A stretch of 64,000 nt of DNA. Source: Aphrocallistes beatrix. Taxonomy: Eukaryota; Porifera; Hexactinellida; Sceptrulophora; Aphrocallistidae. The stretch spans positions 3,534,001-3,598,000 of the forward strand of contig OY725491.1 of the NCBI GenBank assembly GCA_963281255.1, read 5' to 3'. This document shows, piece by piece, positions 1-11,030 of this stretch (its first letter is position 1; each line of letters starts with the position of its first letter). The notes beneath the pieces were generated by a model that was given only the letters and a program-made list of their open reading frames with translations, was not told the origin of the DNA and did not search any database. A program made the translations under genes and the position numbers.

Positions 1-350
1 AAAATGAATGGAGATTATATTTTTGGTTTGAAAGAAATAGCACGTATTAACCGAGTGTACGCTTAACCCGAGTAAGTCTTATCCGGGAGCCGCACATTTG
101 TGTGCAGAGGTTTTTATTCACAGTTGCGTACAACACACTTACGTACAATTAAATCTATATTTGACCGTAAACTAATAATTCATTAGAACTGTTAAAGATA
201 AATAAACTCAACTAACTGTGACTACCAAACTATTATGAGATCTCTAAATACATTTGGAGAGGACAAGTTTATAAAAATATCATATGGCTACCGATATTTA
301 TTCATCATTCAGATTTGTAGGATCTGAGAAGGGTACTGACAAATTATCCC

Positions 351-690
351 ATGATGGATATGCATACAATCTTTGCAGATACTTTGAGGCAAAATTATAT
401 AGGACTGCGAAATTTGAATGGGGAAAGGAATGCACTACTCTACCCGATTAACTTTTGGAACAGTTATCATCTTGTTGCACAAGGATTGCTGAAAACTACC
501 AATTTAGTGGAAGCATGGCATAGGGGATTTCAAAGCACATGTTGATGCCATCACCCTACAATCTGGAAATTCATAGATTACCTTAAAACAGGGTAACGTT
601 GAGTTAAAACAGAGGAAGTTCATGCAAGGTGAAAATCTCAAGAAAACAAAAATGTCTATCAAAATGAAAAAGGAATTTAAAATTTAGTGG
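351..690 (+). pseudogene. MULE transposase C-terminal fragment
   Basis: The reading frame ends in the motif NLVEAWHRGF, which corresponds to NAVEAWHRSF in the larger MULE transposases at 24838-25659 and 57381-57935 of this window. A stop follows at about 544, and the expected continuation (CHHPTIWKFI) resumes in another frame at about 547-575, so the copy is frameshifted. Further stops follow. Only the last part of the DDE-type catalytic region is present; the FLYWCH finger and the catalytic Asp residues upstream are absent. The fragment lies between short inverted sequences (ACAGTTGCGTAC near 120 and its complement near 866), which may be the ends of a decayed element, but that is inference. 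Mutator-like transposases cut and paste DNA in the nucleus; this copy is dead. Confidence 0.7.
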
Positions 691-879
691 CATCATTTTT
701 TCATAGGCCTATATTAGTATATTTAAGAGGTATTACTTTAAGAACTATATTTTAATTATCCCTTTCATAAACACATTTATACTTCTGGTTATGATAATTA
801 AATTACAACTCCCATTTTAAAATTAATTAGTATGATAAGTTTGTGTTAAAAAGTAACTAATGTACGCAACTGTACTGTA

Positions 880-1299
880 CGCAAACGTGCTAGATCCGTC
901 TTATCCGAGCTCTACTAACTGGATTAACAAACTAAAAGGAAAATAAATATTAGTAGATGAAATAATGTTGACTTTTTAGAAGCTCTTTATTCATTCTAAA
1001 CTGATAGATTATACTTCGTAATGCCATGAATATGAAATATTATTTACAATTATCTCAAAATATTCAGACCACTTTATTTTCGATATCTTATAACTTGGTG
1101 ATTTTATTCCAGATTCCCAAAAAAAAACAGTCATTTTTGGCCCTTTTTTTTCGGACACCGATAAAATTTACAATTTTTGTCATTTTAACTTTCTTTTGGT
1201 CCTATGAAGTGGCAAATATGGTAGACTAGCTATGATTCGATTTTGAAAGCATTTTATTCCTTGGTATGTCCTAAACAATTCCTTGAGTGGCCGGATTTC
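880..1299. other. no recognisable feature
   Basis: AT-rich sequence. I see no coding similarity, hairpin or repeat here apart from pogo-like scraps (cttatccgag) at the left edge. Confidence 0.5.
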
Positions 1300-1621
1300 T
1301 ACCATTAAGATGTGCTAGCGATAAACGAAAAAAACAGACTTTGAGACGCTGTATCTCAAAAACTAGAAATGAGAATCAAAAACGGTTTGGAATGTGCAAG
1401 TATTTCTAGACGGAGATACCTGCCCACGCTTAACATCTCTTATAGCTCTACTTTCATCGCATCCTGTAAGCCAAATCATATGATTTTTCGAGGGCAGTAT
1501 CCTTATGCGTTAAAAAATATTGACGCATGCCAAACCGTTTGATTCGCATTTCTAGTTTTTGAGTTACAGCATCTCAAATTCGATTTTTTTCTGTTTTTGT
1601 TAGCAACATCTTAATGATAGA
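1300..1621. repeat. palindromic foldback element
   Basis: The left arm (accattaagatgtgctag onward) reappears as its reverse complement ending near 1621. Both arms include a copy of ctcaaaaactagaaatg and an 'aatcaaa..cggtttgg' block. The arms are roughly 110 bp, imperfect, around a 100-bp centre. There is no coding capacity. It is probably a MITE or foldback; the family is not recognised. Confidence 0.65.
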
Positions 1622-1661
1622 CACGCCTCTACTCTGCATATATTTTGTAGCATATCATAGG

Positions 1662-1968
1662 TACAAATGTATACAAAATTGATTCATACATAAGGGAATC
1701 ATATTTGCTATCGTATAGGACTAGAAGAATTTATTAGATATCGAAAATCGAGTGATACGACGTTCATCGCAGATGATATGGATCAACTCAATTTTTAAAA
1801 CCTCTATCTCAAACCAATTTTCACTTTTTTTTCTTAAATACGGTCAATTTTGTAATTTTAAAGTTCCGAGATATAGAGATAAAAGTTTAAAAGTTGAGTT
1901 ATTAGAGCTAATTAAAAGCATCCAAAGGCATTCATTAGCAGTATGTCTGTCCTACTGTGATAATCGAG
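1662..1968. other. no recognisable feature
   Basis: AT-rich. The short open frames have no recognisable protein similarity. Confidence 0.4.
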
Positions 1969-2030
1969 TCTCCCCCATTTTTGGGGGGACCCCCCCATTC
2001 ACCAAGACTGAGTTTTAAATTTGGGATTCC
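1969..2030 (+). repeat. left inverted repeat of the OTU-bearing segment
   Basis: A C-rich hairpin (ccccc-atttt-ggggg) followed by ATTCACCAAGACTGAGTTTT. The same block appears in reverse complement at 3400-3472 with only a few differences over roughly 55-60 bp. The pair flanks the OTU relic at 2518-3026, as the terminal inverted repeats of a DNA transposon would. Confidence 0.65.
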
Positions 2031-2517
2031 CCATATACTTCACTTTAGAGGCATAATTGAATTTATATTATGTGCAACCTCTTCAATTATATTCAATTGA
2101 TACAAATTGGTCACAAGGGTTCTTCGTATTCATAAGGAATAGACTTAAATCAAACATAAGTGTAGATATAGTGTGTATAATTTGTAATTACAGATTGTTA
2201 GTGTTCCTATAACCATTATTCATAAGTAGTAATAATTTTCTGATATTTTGTTGTTCAAATTAGAAGTTGGAGTAAGGATTTTAAAAAAAGATACTTATTC
2301 AAGATTATCAAAACTTGGTAACATCGCGGATTTTAAATTCATTTTCAATTGAAAAGGAGTCATAAAGTTGAACCGCTGTGGTTCTTTTAGGTAATCTTCA
2401 ATTATCAACTGACACATCACAAAGTAAAAGCGTTAAAAAATTGAAAACTTCTCCAAACGATCTTCCAGAAGAAGATCTATTCAGGCCCATCACAATTAAG
2501 TGGCGACATAAAATTAA

Positions 2518-3026
2518 TCAAGACATTTACTCCTAAAATTGGACTTTGAGCATCCATCAGAATTCACTAAAACAACATATATAAAGCTAAGGAATTGTAT
2601 CCCGAAAAAGACTATTTCAATCATTCCTGATGGTAATTGTCTATATAGGTCCATTAGTTGGTGGTTAACTTGTAAAGAAGACTTTCATGGGTTCATTCGA
2701 ACCAAATTAGTGGATTATATGGAGTCATCTTCTCCCAGTAAACAATATATTAAGAACAAAACAAATGAATCAATAGAAGAGTACCTAGTTCACAACAATA
2801 CAATCATGTCAACAGTTTGGGGTGGTGATGTTGAGCTATTTAGTATGGCGATATGGCTACAAACAGATGTATATGTATACATAAATGATGGTGGGATAAA
2901 TTCTCTTTCAAAGGATTTAACCCAAAAGTAGGAAGAAACATTGCAAGTAGTCAAGCAATTTATCTTAGAAATGAGGCATCACATTATGAACCCATAGTAT
3001 CAGTTGTTAGGAAGGAAATTTGTTAG
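2518..3026 (+). pseudogene. OTU-like cysteine protease domain, frameshifted
   Basis: OTU proteases are deubiquitinase-type cysteine peptidases. The start of the domain is visible as IPDGNCLYRSIS, with the catalytic Asp and Cys in the DGNC motif near codon 45. It is followed by WGGDVELFSMAIWLQTDVYV, which matches the OTU block WGG.xEL.A.A..L....V.V. Near 2890 the frame breaks. One base over, reading continues as WDKFSFKGFNPKV and then IYLRNEASHYEPIVSV, whose HYEPI supplies the expected catalytic His. A one-base indel has therefore split an otherwise whole domain. There is no in-frame ATG at its head: the open stretch runs from 2518 after a stop. A short open segment preceded by an acceptor-like ttttag (2391-2533) may be a further upstream piece in another frame. 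The segment lies between inverted repeats, so it is probably a transposon passenger gene. OTU domains are known from some Helitron-type and other eukaryotic mobile elements; which type this is cannot be decided here. Confidence 0.7.
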
Positions 3027-3394
3027 GGAAATATAGGTACTATAGTAAATAGGACATTTAGGATTAGTTTTTCTTCTGAATTTCATTTTCTTTCTATTTT
3101 CATCACTTATTTTCATTACTAAATTCATTTTATACTGTCATTTTATTCACTATATATTCTGTTTTACTTTATCTGTAATACTAATGAGATCGTAACATAA
3201 ATTGCTTTCTTTACTAAATTAGAAGTAATTAAGGTAAAGCGTAAATGTTCAGAACTGAGTAGGAATTTTCAAGCTAAATAGGAATATTTCTGCTAAACTT
3301 GAATATATTACTAGATAATCAATATTCTTTCAAAACCATAATATAAAATTAAAATGAAGAAATCCTCTTAATATATTACTTGAAGTTGCATATT

Positions 3395-3472
3395 TTGGAG
3401 AGTTACCCCAAACTTAAAACTCAGTCTTGGTGAGTAGGGGGGTCCCCCCCAAAAAATGGGGGGGACCCCCCT
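3395..3472 (-). repeat. right inverted repeat of the OTU-bearing segment
   Basis: Reverse complement of the 1969-2030 block: AAAACTCAGTCTTGGTGA followed by G7/C7 runs. It leads directly into the G/C minisatellite. Confidence 0.65.
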
Positions 3473-3778
3473 AAATATTCATATAATTTGTCAATTTGGG
3501 GGGGGTCCCCCTTAAAATGTGGGGGAGCCCCCCAAATGAAATCCGAGTTATATAAATGGGGGGGTCCCCCCAAAAAATGGGGAGACCCCCCCAAATATTA
3601 TTCCAAATTTGTCAATTTGGGGGGGGGTCCCCCCTAAAATGTGGGGGAGCCCCCCAAATGAAATCCGAGTTATATAAATGGGGGGGTCCCCCCAAAAAAT
3701 GGGGAGACCCCCCCAAATATTATTCCAAATTTGTCAATTTGGGGGGGTCTCCCCCAAATTTGGGGGGACCCCCCAAAT
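3436..3778. repeat. G/C-run minisatellite, ~121-bp unit, about 2.9 copies
   Basis: The block 'ggggggtcccccc..aaaatggggagacccccc..aattt' with a ccgagttatata spacer begins near 3436, 3557 and 3677. Each unit holds several G5-G9/C5-C7 inversely repeated runs capable of strong hairpins. The last unit ends at 3778, where the hAT relic starts. The G/C motif is the same as in the inverted repeats flanking the OTU relic, so the array may be an expanded terminus of that element. Confidence 0.85.
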
Positions 3779-3784
3779 AGAACC

Positions 3785-5281
3785 CTACAGGCTCAAGAGT
3801 ACCTTCAGCATATCTTAGTGGAACTTTCCTCTTTCTGGGAAGTTTTGGGCTCTCCACATCGAGTGACAACGCATGAATTTCAACTTTCTTCCATAATAAA
3901 TCAAACTGACCATCATCTCTCAAAGTTTCGAGTGTTGCCACAGTCATAGATGCAATTTTTTGCCCCTCGGAAGCAGACATAGTCGTTGATTGAAGAGTTT
4001 TACTGAGATTATCAGTGTGTCGTAATAATAGGTGGCCAAGATAGACACCAAACAAGTACTTAAAACTCCTGAACTGAGCTTCAACACCGATTATTCTTGC
4101 TCGTATCGAAGGATCAGCAGTTTCATTCTTTGATTCTTCCCAAAGTTGTTGGAGGACTGTGTAGTTATCCAGCACAGACTTAAGGGTGTCAGCTCTCACT
4201 GTCCACCTCGGACACAAAACACGGAAACCAGGATTTCCCGGTGCAAGGTTTTATTTTAATTTTCCAAATTTAACATCACGTTTTGGGGAGTATTTAAAGA
4301 GTTTAGATACTTCAAACGTGGTATCGAGTGAGTCCTTCATTAATTTAGATTTTTTAACGGAATCTCCTGTTGCTAAATTTAGTGCATGTCCGTCGCAATG
4401 TATGTATATAGCCCTTCTCTCTTCGTCGGACAATTGCTTGGCAACTCCTGTTTTAGCTCCACTCATAGTACTTGCGCCATCATAGCATTGCGCTCCACAT
4501 TTCGTGAGAGATAGGTTAATCCGTAGCAATGTGTCTTTGCACGTATGTCATCTACCATATACAGTCCAATAAAATCTTCATGAGGCTCCAATTCATCATT
4601 AATCCATCTAATGCAAATGACCACTTGCTCCCTGTTAGACGAATCTGTACATTTATCGCACATAATACAAAAAAAAGTTGCAATTTTGATATAACCAGCG
4701 ATTTTTCTGACAATTGAAAGAGCCATTACTTTGAGTAATTCATTTTGAATGTCGTGGGAAGTATACTTGTTTGATTTGCGATTTAGCCAAGTATCTATCC
4801 TAGGGTCGTCCACGCCACGAAGTATCAAAAGCTGTGTAAAGTTACTATTTAGTTCTTGGTCATCACCTCGTAAAGATATACCTTGTCTAGACAGGAATCT
4901 TAGATTGGATAGAATTTTGAGTAAACACTGGCGATTATTTCTCTTGTCACTAGAATGTTGTTGTGACAAGTGTTCAGTTATGTCATTGTAACATGATGGC
5001 ACTCCTACCATTACCTCCATGGCATTCAAATGTAATAGTGACGATTCATGCTTTTTGAATCCAATCGTAGCATCTTTCCAATTACAAAATCCGTTATATA
5101 TGAATGCTGGGTCTCCTCGCTTATGCACAATCTTCTTATGCTTCAAAGCGCGAATGCACAAATGACAAAAAACAATGTCTTCTTTTTCACAGTAATGAAG
5201 CCATTTCCATTTTGAGAACCAAGTAGACTGGCAGGGACGTTTTATGGTCTGAGTCCTCCCAAAATCCCGCCGATTCACCAT
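3785..5281 (-). pseudogene. hAT transposase, TTF-finger/ZMYM1-like type, frameshifted and 3'-truncated
   Basis: Reading leftwards from the ATG at 5281, the N-terminus carries a TTF-type zinc-binding segment (WFSKWKWLHYC then VFCHLC), then the DUF4371-like core (TSHDIQNELLKVMA; FFCIMCDKCTDSSNREQ), then the RNase-H-like block CYDGASTMSG and IHCDGHALNLA, and finally the LCPRWTVRA motif that is LCPTRW in relatives. Two frameshifts, near 4535 and near 4240, separate these three blocks; the Thr of LCPTRW is also missing. The C-terminal hAT dimerisation region is absent because the reading runs into the G/C minisatellite at 3778. In hAT elements this protein cuts at 8-bp duplicated targets; I found no convincing ends for this copy. 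It is inactive. Confidence 0.88.
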
Positions 5282-5321
5282 GGAAGGCAGGTTGATTGGT
5301 CAAAAGTCGACTCAAAATATT

Positions 5322-5366
5322 GGTCCGGCCATGGCCGGACCGGCCGGACCGACTCCGCCGGCCCTG
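5322..5366 (-). repeat. end of a CAGGGCCGG-type MITE
   Basis: Very GC-rich in an AT-rich setting. Read on the minus strand it begins CAGGGCCGGCGGAGTCGG and contains ggccggacc palindromes. It is the same family as 18387-18503 and resembles the right end at 40360-40371. Only one end is evident. Confidence 0.5.
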
Positions 5367-5418
5367 TATATACATATACACATATATACACATTAATCGA
5401 GTTATAATAGTAAGGATG

Positions 5419-5819
5419 TTAGGGTACTCCAAAAATTCGAAAGTTGAAATATTTGGATGCACACTCTTCGAATAGTTGACATTGATCACCAAGTATGCAC
5501 TATAAAATTTTCAAGCAATTAGATGATTTAGTGGTCGCGCAAAGTAGGCTCCTCCTGGTGCAGATTTATAATGGGATATGTTCGGTTTGAGGCTTAAAGT
5601 TGTAAAAGACGTACTTCTGATATTAAAATATACAAGTAACTGTATTTTTTGTGATATTTGGGGGTGGTTTTATATCAGCTAATAACACACTGTAATGACT
5701 TAAAAGCTACCGGTTCGGAGATATTGGTGAAAACATTAGCGACCCTTAATAATTTCAATGACGATGACTGACTGTTTTCATCAATATCTCCGAACAACGA
5801 TTTTTTTGGAGCACCCTAA
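5419..5819. repeat. MITE with TTAGGGT ends
   Basis: The left end TTAGGGTACTCCAAAAA pairs with the right end TTTTTTTGGAGCACCCTAA, giving inverted repeats of about 17 bp. There is no coding capacity. A decayed relative lies near 19600-19790 (shared gatgatttagtgg). Confidence 0.55.
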
Positions 5820-5835
5820 TATATATATATATATA

Positions 5836-5891
5836 TCTGTAACGAATTGATGAAGAAATTGCCAGGCACAGAAAGCTGATTTTTGGCATGT
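5836..5891 (+). repeat. family H repeat, 5' piece
   Basis: Begins TCTGTAACGAATTGATG after a TA tract and stops at ggcatgt. The rest of this copy resumes at 6534 beyond an inserted MITE. Confidence 0.7.
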
Positions 5892-6533
5892 AATTTTACG
5901 AATTGATCTACGGGGGAGCTATTTGGGCCTAGCCCCCCAGATTTGTGAACTTTAGCCCTCAATTATATGAGTTTATTTTCTCAATTCCAATGATATCTAC
6001 TAAGATACTTCTTTCTTCAATTCAATTATTCCGTGTTTAATGATTTCATCAGATCTGATTCACATTAAACCCATAGGTTTATCAATTATTCCTTTATTTG
6101 AGAAAATACTCCAACATTAGCTTCGAGTTTCCATTTATAATCGATTGAGGTGAAAACATGAGTATGCTACTATTTCATAGGCATCTAAAATCCGTACAGA
6201 ATTATTTTTCATTAGAATGCCATACATTGTATCATTATCACTATGTTGACTAAAACCTAAATTTGTATTTCAGTGCTTTCTTCACTACTAAAATGAGTAT
6301 TGAAATCCGGTTTAACGCTTGTGATGAATTGGCGCGAAGCACAAAGTGGTAATCAGGTTACAGGAAGGAAATTCAAATCCCGTATGAGATTTGATAAGAA
6401 TTGCTGTACATTGATATTTGACCACCTAAAGTTAAAAATTTTTTCTGGTGGGTTACCCCCCAGACCCCCCATTACCTTCGCTCGCTCCGGGCGCTTTTGG
6501 CCCCCCTGAGTCAAAACCCTGTATCCGCCCCTG
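5892..6533 (-). repeat. CAGGGGCGGAT-type (hAT-like) MITE inserted in family H
   Basis: On the minus strand it opens CAGGGGCGGATACAGGG and carries C/G-rich stretches near both ends (ggggggtctggggggt). The left border is less clear. It separates the 5' and 3' pieces of one family H copy, so it inserted after that copy. Confidence 0.45.
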
Positions 6534-6661
6534 GACAGACGTATTTAGAGATGTTAACTTAACTTATAACTAACCAATGTGACCCCAGGCGCCCACAGGG
6601 CTCCTCCGGCGGACACTTTGTGTCCGCCAGCCGCGGAGGGTAAGCTAGCGAAACGCGCTTG
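6534..6661 (+). repeat. family H repeat, 3' piece
   Basis: Carries the hairpin GGCGGACAC-TTT-GTGTCCGCC and ends CGCGCTTG followed by TA. The hairpin loop is TTT here rather than the usual AAA/GAA. Confidence 0.8.
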
Positions 6662-6694
6662 TAAAATGTATACTTAGTATTAGGATTTAAAGGA

Positions 6695-7363
6695 AATTGG
6701 GTTTTGGTTCTGAACTGTTAAATAAGAACCGTAGTGCGAAAAGAAAGATTGCTGATCGTCTGCGTCGCAATCCAGCTCAGTCAGTCAAAAAGATCGGACA
6801 CGGCTCAAGATATCGTCCGATGGGACTTGAAACTGAGAGCAAAGAAGAAGGAAAAGAAACAAGCGCTCAGAAATCCCCAAAAGGCAAAAAGTGAGACAAG
6901 ATCCAGAACTCTTCGTCGATCGTTGGACAGCGACTCGCACAGACGAGTGCTTTTAGACTCCGCCCCTTGCCACACGGCCACCAGAGTCGCAGAATTTTTT
7001 AGTACAGAAAATATCGATTTTTGTACGAAAGAAGATTGGCCGCCAAACTCCCCTGATCTCAATCCCCTTGACTACGGTATATGGGTGTGCTGGGAAGAAG
7101 GTGTACCGTAAGCCACCAAAGAAGGACCTGTAGAGCAAAATTCGACGAGCTTGGGAGAATTTGGATCTGTCCAAAGTGAACCGATGCATTGATCGATTCA
7201 GGGGACGATTGCGACAATGTAAAATGCAAACGGCAGCAATTTCGAATGAAAATGTTTTGCAATAACCCATATAACTAGTTTTTGTTATGAGTCTAAACTC
7301 TACTTGTCAATTTATGAAAATACGTAATTTTTAAATTTGTCTCAATTTCATTCGGCCACCCTG
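6695..7363 (+). pseudogene. Tc1-like (DD37D) transposase relic
   Basis: The catalytic second Asp lies in LLDSAPCHTA and the third in SPDLNPLDYGIW, with 37 residues between them, so this is a DD37D (maT-like) transposase rather than Tc1 DD34E. Upstream, a helix-turn-helix-like piece (RRNPAQSVKKIG) is joined almost directly to the catalytic part; the first catalytic Asp and the middle of the protein are deleted. Frames change near 6890 and after 7111. The right terminus is probably the CACCCTG at 7357-7363, before TA; I could not find the matching left terminus. The copy is inactive. A complete DD37D relative is at 41018-42082. Confidence 0.75.
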
Positions 7364-8244
7364 TATATCTTCACTAGTTTTTAAGATATGACATCGACTT
7401 CTTTCTGGAACATAGAGAGGTATTATTCCCGAACTTTACATATAATAAGCGATAACTCACGAACAAATGCTCGGATCCTAACAAACCTTTTTAATAAATG
7501 ATCAGAATTTTATAATTGATTAAATTATCGCGAAATATCTGATATCAATCCGGCCATTACCCGAGCAATTTAAAAATGAACTTCCTTATAGTGCTATTTT
7601 GATTATATGTTATTGGCCTTTTTCCTATTTCTTTGTGTTATATGATCTCAAATGGGTTAAAATATTTTTGAAGTCCATATAATTAAAAAATTATCAAATG
7701 AGTGAGAAAATAATTGATGAATGCGTCGAAAAACCTCCGATAATGTTTCAATTTTTAGTAACGCTAAACTTTAGGGGGTTAACTAATAAATCAAAATAAA
7801 TACCGTCCAACTAGTATGATTAGATGCTAAACCTACTGAGTAATACATTGGAATTAACAATAAAAAGCTAATTCTGCATTTGATACATTTAAAATTGACT
7901 CAACTTAATCGAGATACTTTGGTCCCGGATATTTTGTCCCGATTAAGCGGAGTTCTCAATAAACCGATGAAATTTTATTTTAGCTTCGATGTAAGGAAGC
8001 TATTCCGTTCTTATGGATTTATCCCAATTAAGCGATTGTCTCGATTAAACGCAGTTGACTGAATGCAGTTAACAATAGATGATTTGATAACTAACTACCC
8101 ACAAAGCAGCTTAACGAGAATTTGTCTTCGCAGAGTAGCATTGTAGGAGCCTGGGAACATCAAAATAATCAGAAACCACCGGTAGGGACCTACCGGTTAC
8201 AAATGTCATTATTTTCACTATTCCAATTCGAATTTGCTTACTTT
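7364..8244. other. mostly featureless; short perfect hairpin and pogo-like scrap
   Basis: No gene seen. At about 8181-8198 there is a perfect hairpin, CCGGTAGG-GA-CCTACCGG. At 7893-8062 an imperfect inverted pair (aattgactcaacttaatcg / cgattaaacgcagttgac) may be an old MITE. Confidence 0.35.
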
Positions 8245-8480
8245 ATCCCTACTATTAAAACTCGATTAATGTTTGTGTATATATGTATATAGTATATCTT
8301 ATATATTAAAACTCCAGGATTTTTTTTTTTTTTTTTCTTTTTTTGTTTGTTTGTCCGAATTGATTGAAGAATTGGCAAGTCGTAGAGATACGAAAATTGG
8401 CATGTACGTGTCAAATGATGAATCTAGGATTAATTTCGAAGATCTAAGCGAAATGTTCACACCTCGCCGAGATAGGTGAC
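8245..8480 (-). repeat. 26-bp flanking motif followed by diverged family H 5' piece
   Basis: 8245-8271 holds the complement of the motif ATTAATCGAGTTTTAATAGT that recurs beside many family H copies. From about 8352, 'tccgaattgattgaagaatt' and 'aaaattggcatgt' (plus strand) are a diverged family H start. Confidence 0.45.
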
Positions 8481-8985
8481 AAAATGTGCTGACCAATCAA
8501 ATTCGATTATTTTATAATGCAAATACATTGGACTAAAATAGTATTGACTTATGCATACAATCAAAATAACTATTTGTGATTGAAATTCATTGGTTTATGT
8601 GAACCAATCAATTATCAGCCTTTTATAATGCCATTCACACGATTCTATTTCATATAAATGATTGGATACTGCTATTTTGAGTCTATTATTTGATTGTTAA
8701 CAACAATTAAAGTGTGTTATATGCTACGATCAATCAATTCGATCATAAAATAACTTTTAACGACATGGACTGGAATTGATTATTTAAGTATAATAATCTT
8801 TAGCAATGTGAACTTTGTGTATTCAAATTGAGCTTACATTCAGGATTAGTTGACTTAAGACTTAATACGAAGTAAATTATATTTATCAAGAAACAAAATT
8901 TCTGCTACAATTCTGATTTCATGAATGTAACCATAGACAAATGACAATCCAGCGTACTTAGCATAAAACAAGAATGCGACGTATT
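8481..8985. other. no recognisable feature
   Basis: AT-rich. Several copies of ccaatcaa/tcaattcgat suggest an old repeat, but no borders are visible. Confidence 0.3.
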
Positions 8986-8989
8986 GTTT

Positions 8990-9076
8990 CTCTAATATCC
9001 GCAAGCGCCCACTGGATAAATCTGCAGACACGCAGTGTCTGCAAGCCGCGCAGCGCAAGCAAGCGAAGCGCGCTTG
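8990..9076 (+). repeat. family H repeat, 3' end only
   Basis: The hairpin around gcagacacgcagtgtctgc and the end GCGCGCTTG, followed by TATATA. It abuts the palindromic copy at 9081. Confidence 0.8.
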
Positions 9077-9080
9077 TATA

Positions 9081-9626
9081 TATAACGAATTGATTGGAGA
9101 AGCTGCCAGGCCCAGAAAGCTGATTTTTGGCATGTGGGAGTCTTTTGGCTATGGCTCCAGTAAGTTCTGAGCTCAGAGCAAAATGTCGACTCATCATGGA
9201 ATTATGACGTCATTGTCACATTTTTAAAAGTTAAGCAATACAGTTATTCGAGCATAACTCAGCCATTATAGGAGATAGAAGGCTGGAATTTTAATAGAAT
9301 CTGTATACTAACATACCTCACATATGATGCAACTATCATCAAAAAGTGATGAGTCATCATTTTTTAATGATAATTGCATCATATGTGACGCATGTAGTAT
9401 ACATTTTCTATTAAAATTTCAAGCATCTATCTCCTATAATGCCTGAGTCATGCTCGAATAACTGTGTTGCTTAACTTTTAAAAATGTGCCAATGACGTCA
9501 TTATTCCATGATGAGTCGACATTTTCGTCTGAACTCAGAACTTACCGGAGCCATAGCAAAAAGACTCGCACATGCCAAAAATCAGCTATCTGCGCCTGGC
9601 AGTTTCTTCAATCAATTCGTTACAGA
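9081..9626. repeat. head-to-head (palindromic) family H element
   Basis: The left half reads as a family H 5' part in plus orientation (ATAACGAATTGATTGGAG...), the right half as the same 5' part in minus orientation ending TTCGTTACAGA. The arms are about 260 bp and meet at the tgatgagtcatcat region near 9350. The GC-rich 3' part of family H is absent. Confidence 0.8.
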
Positions 9627-9681
9627 GATATATATACGTATATCCTTACTATTAAAAACTCGATTATTGCTTGTGTATATA

Positions 9682-11028
9682 CAGGGTGTATCATAAGTGC
9701 TGTCGTATTATAAAATTTACATTTATGCTCGTTTATTCAATGTAGAAGATTCTATTTTATTTACCAATGTAATCTCCAGATCTATTAATTACTTCACTAA
9801 TGCGACTAGGCATATCATTTATTAAATTTTGAAGAATCGTAGGTTCAACCCATGCCCACTCCTTTTTCAATTTATCTACGAGGGCATTTAGCGTGCAGAC
9901 TTCAGGGAGTTTACTGAGATTTTCTCCAAGTATAGCCCACAAATTTTCAATGGGGTTCAGGTCCGGAGAGTTACCTGGCCAGTCAGCCTTCGCCCAATAC
10001 CTTGGTAAATTCTCTGAGCACCAAACCTGGGTTAGCTTGGCCGTGTGTGCTGGAGCACCATCCTGCATAAAAATGGCTTGAGACATGTTTTCAAGCATAG
10101 CTCGTTCCAGAATTGTACCAGAATCTGATGTTCTGTTGACTGCATTCATGCAAGTGAGTTTCAAGATGTTCTCACGATAATACTCTCCATTTACACTCTG
10201 TTTTTGAGGAATAATATGGAGCTCTGACAGTGCCCTATGCGACATCATGCCTCAAACCTGAATTTTCGCCGGAAACTTGACCCTTTTGAAAGGCTGAACA
10301 CCGATCGAACTATGTGACCATACCCTATCGTTCTGCCGGTTTGGTGGTGCAAATAGTTGAAAGGGCGATTCATCTGACCATAGAACTTTCTGCCAATCTG
10401 TTACAGTCCAGTTCTTGTGTTTTAGAGCAAAATTGAGTCGATTTTGCTTCATTTTCTCTGTAAGGCGGGGGATCTGTTGCCTCTTGTATGGGTAAACATT
10501 GATTGAATTTCTCAAATAGCGATGAACAGTTGAATGAGATGCTGTGTAACCTGAATTGACTAAATTACCCGCTATTGTCCTTGTAGACTTCCCTCTTTTC
10601 CCCAAAGTTTTAGAAATGATGATTTTAGGGATGCGAGAGAGGATTTTTGGGCTTCCGTTTCTGGGCAATGTTTCCATGGACTTGCCTAGTATATCCCGAC
10701 GAGACCATCTCTGAACCGATCTAAGCGAAACATCGAGTTTTTCCGCGACTATTTTCATTGTCAAACCGGCTTTAAGCATCCCAATGGCTTTACTACGAAC
10801 TTCAATACCGTGGTCATTGACATCCATTTTCTGAAAATAATAATAAAATACAAAAGTTGGGGAAAATCGACAAGAAGAGAGAAAATAATTGAAATATGTG
10901 CTGAGAACTAGCCACAATACTTTAAAATAATAGAATAATAGCAAACAAATACGTTAAGTATATGGGCGCTGATTAAATTCAAACTGAAAATAGGATTGGA
11001 TATACGACAGCACTTTTGATACACCCTG
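9682..11028 (-). mobile_element. Tc1-like (DD37E) transposon, 1347 bp, inactive
   Basis: Terminal inverted repeats CAGGGTGTATCATAAGTG... and the complementary cacttttgatacaccctg bound the element, and a TA duplication sits outside both ends (9680-9681, 11029-11030). The contents are one transposase gene on the minus strand, split by a stop. The right TA is shared with the pogo-like MITE that starts at 11031. A sister copy with an open gene is at 31464-32802. Confidence 0.92.
9757..10827 (-). pseudogene. Tc1-like DD37E transposase with a single nonsense codon
   Basis: The start is the ATG at 10827 (MDVNDHGIEV), matching MNVRDHGLEL of the intact relative; upstream codons in the same frame are AT-rich and unlike it. 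The N-terminus carries two helix-turn-helix motifs for binding the inverted repeats (MKIVAEKLDVSLRSVQRW). Catalytic residues: Asp in LWSDESPF, Asp in FMQDGAPAHTA, Glu in LNPIENLW, with 37 residues between the last two. Reading is continuous and in frame across 10252-10254, where TGA replaces the Trp codon that the sister copy has in INVWGMMSHR. One TGG-to-TGA change is therefore the only obvious lesion. In a working copy the enzyme would excise and reinsert the element at TA. Confidence 0.92.
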
Positions 11029-11030
11029 TA

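Noticed and set aside
3556..3780. 74-codon Gly/Pro-rich frame
   Set aside because: Reads straight through the G/C minisatellite; repeat artefact.
7893..8062. Possible pogo-type MITE
   Set aside because: Only a weak inverted pair with no TA-bordered termini; left as a note in the surrounding region.
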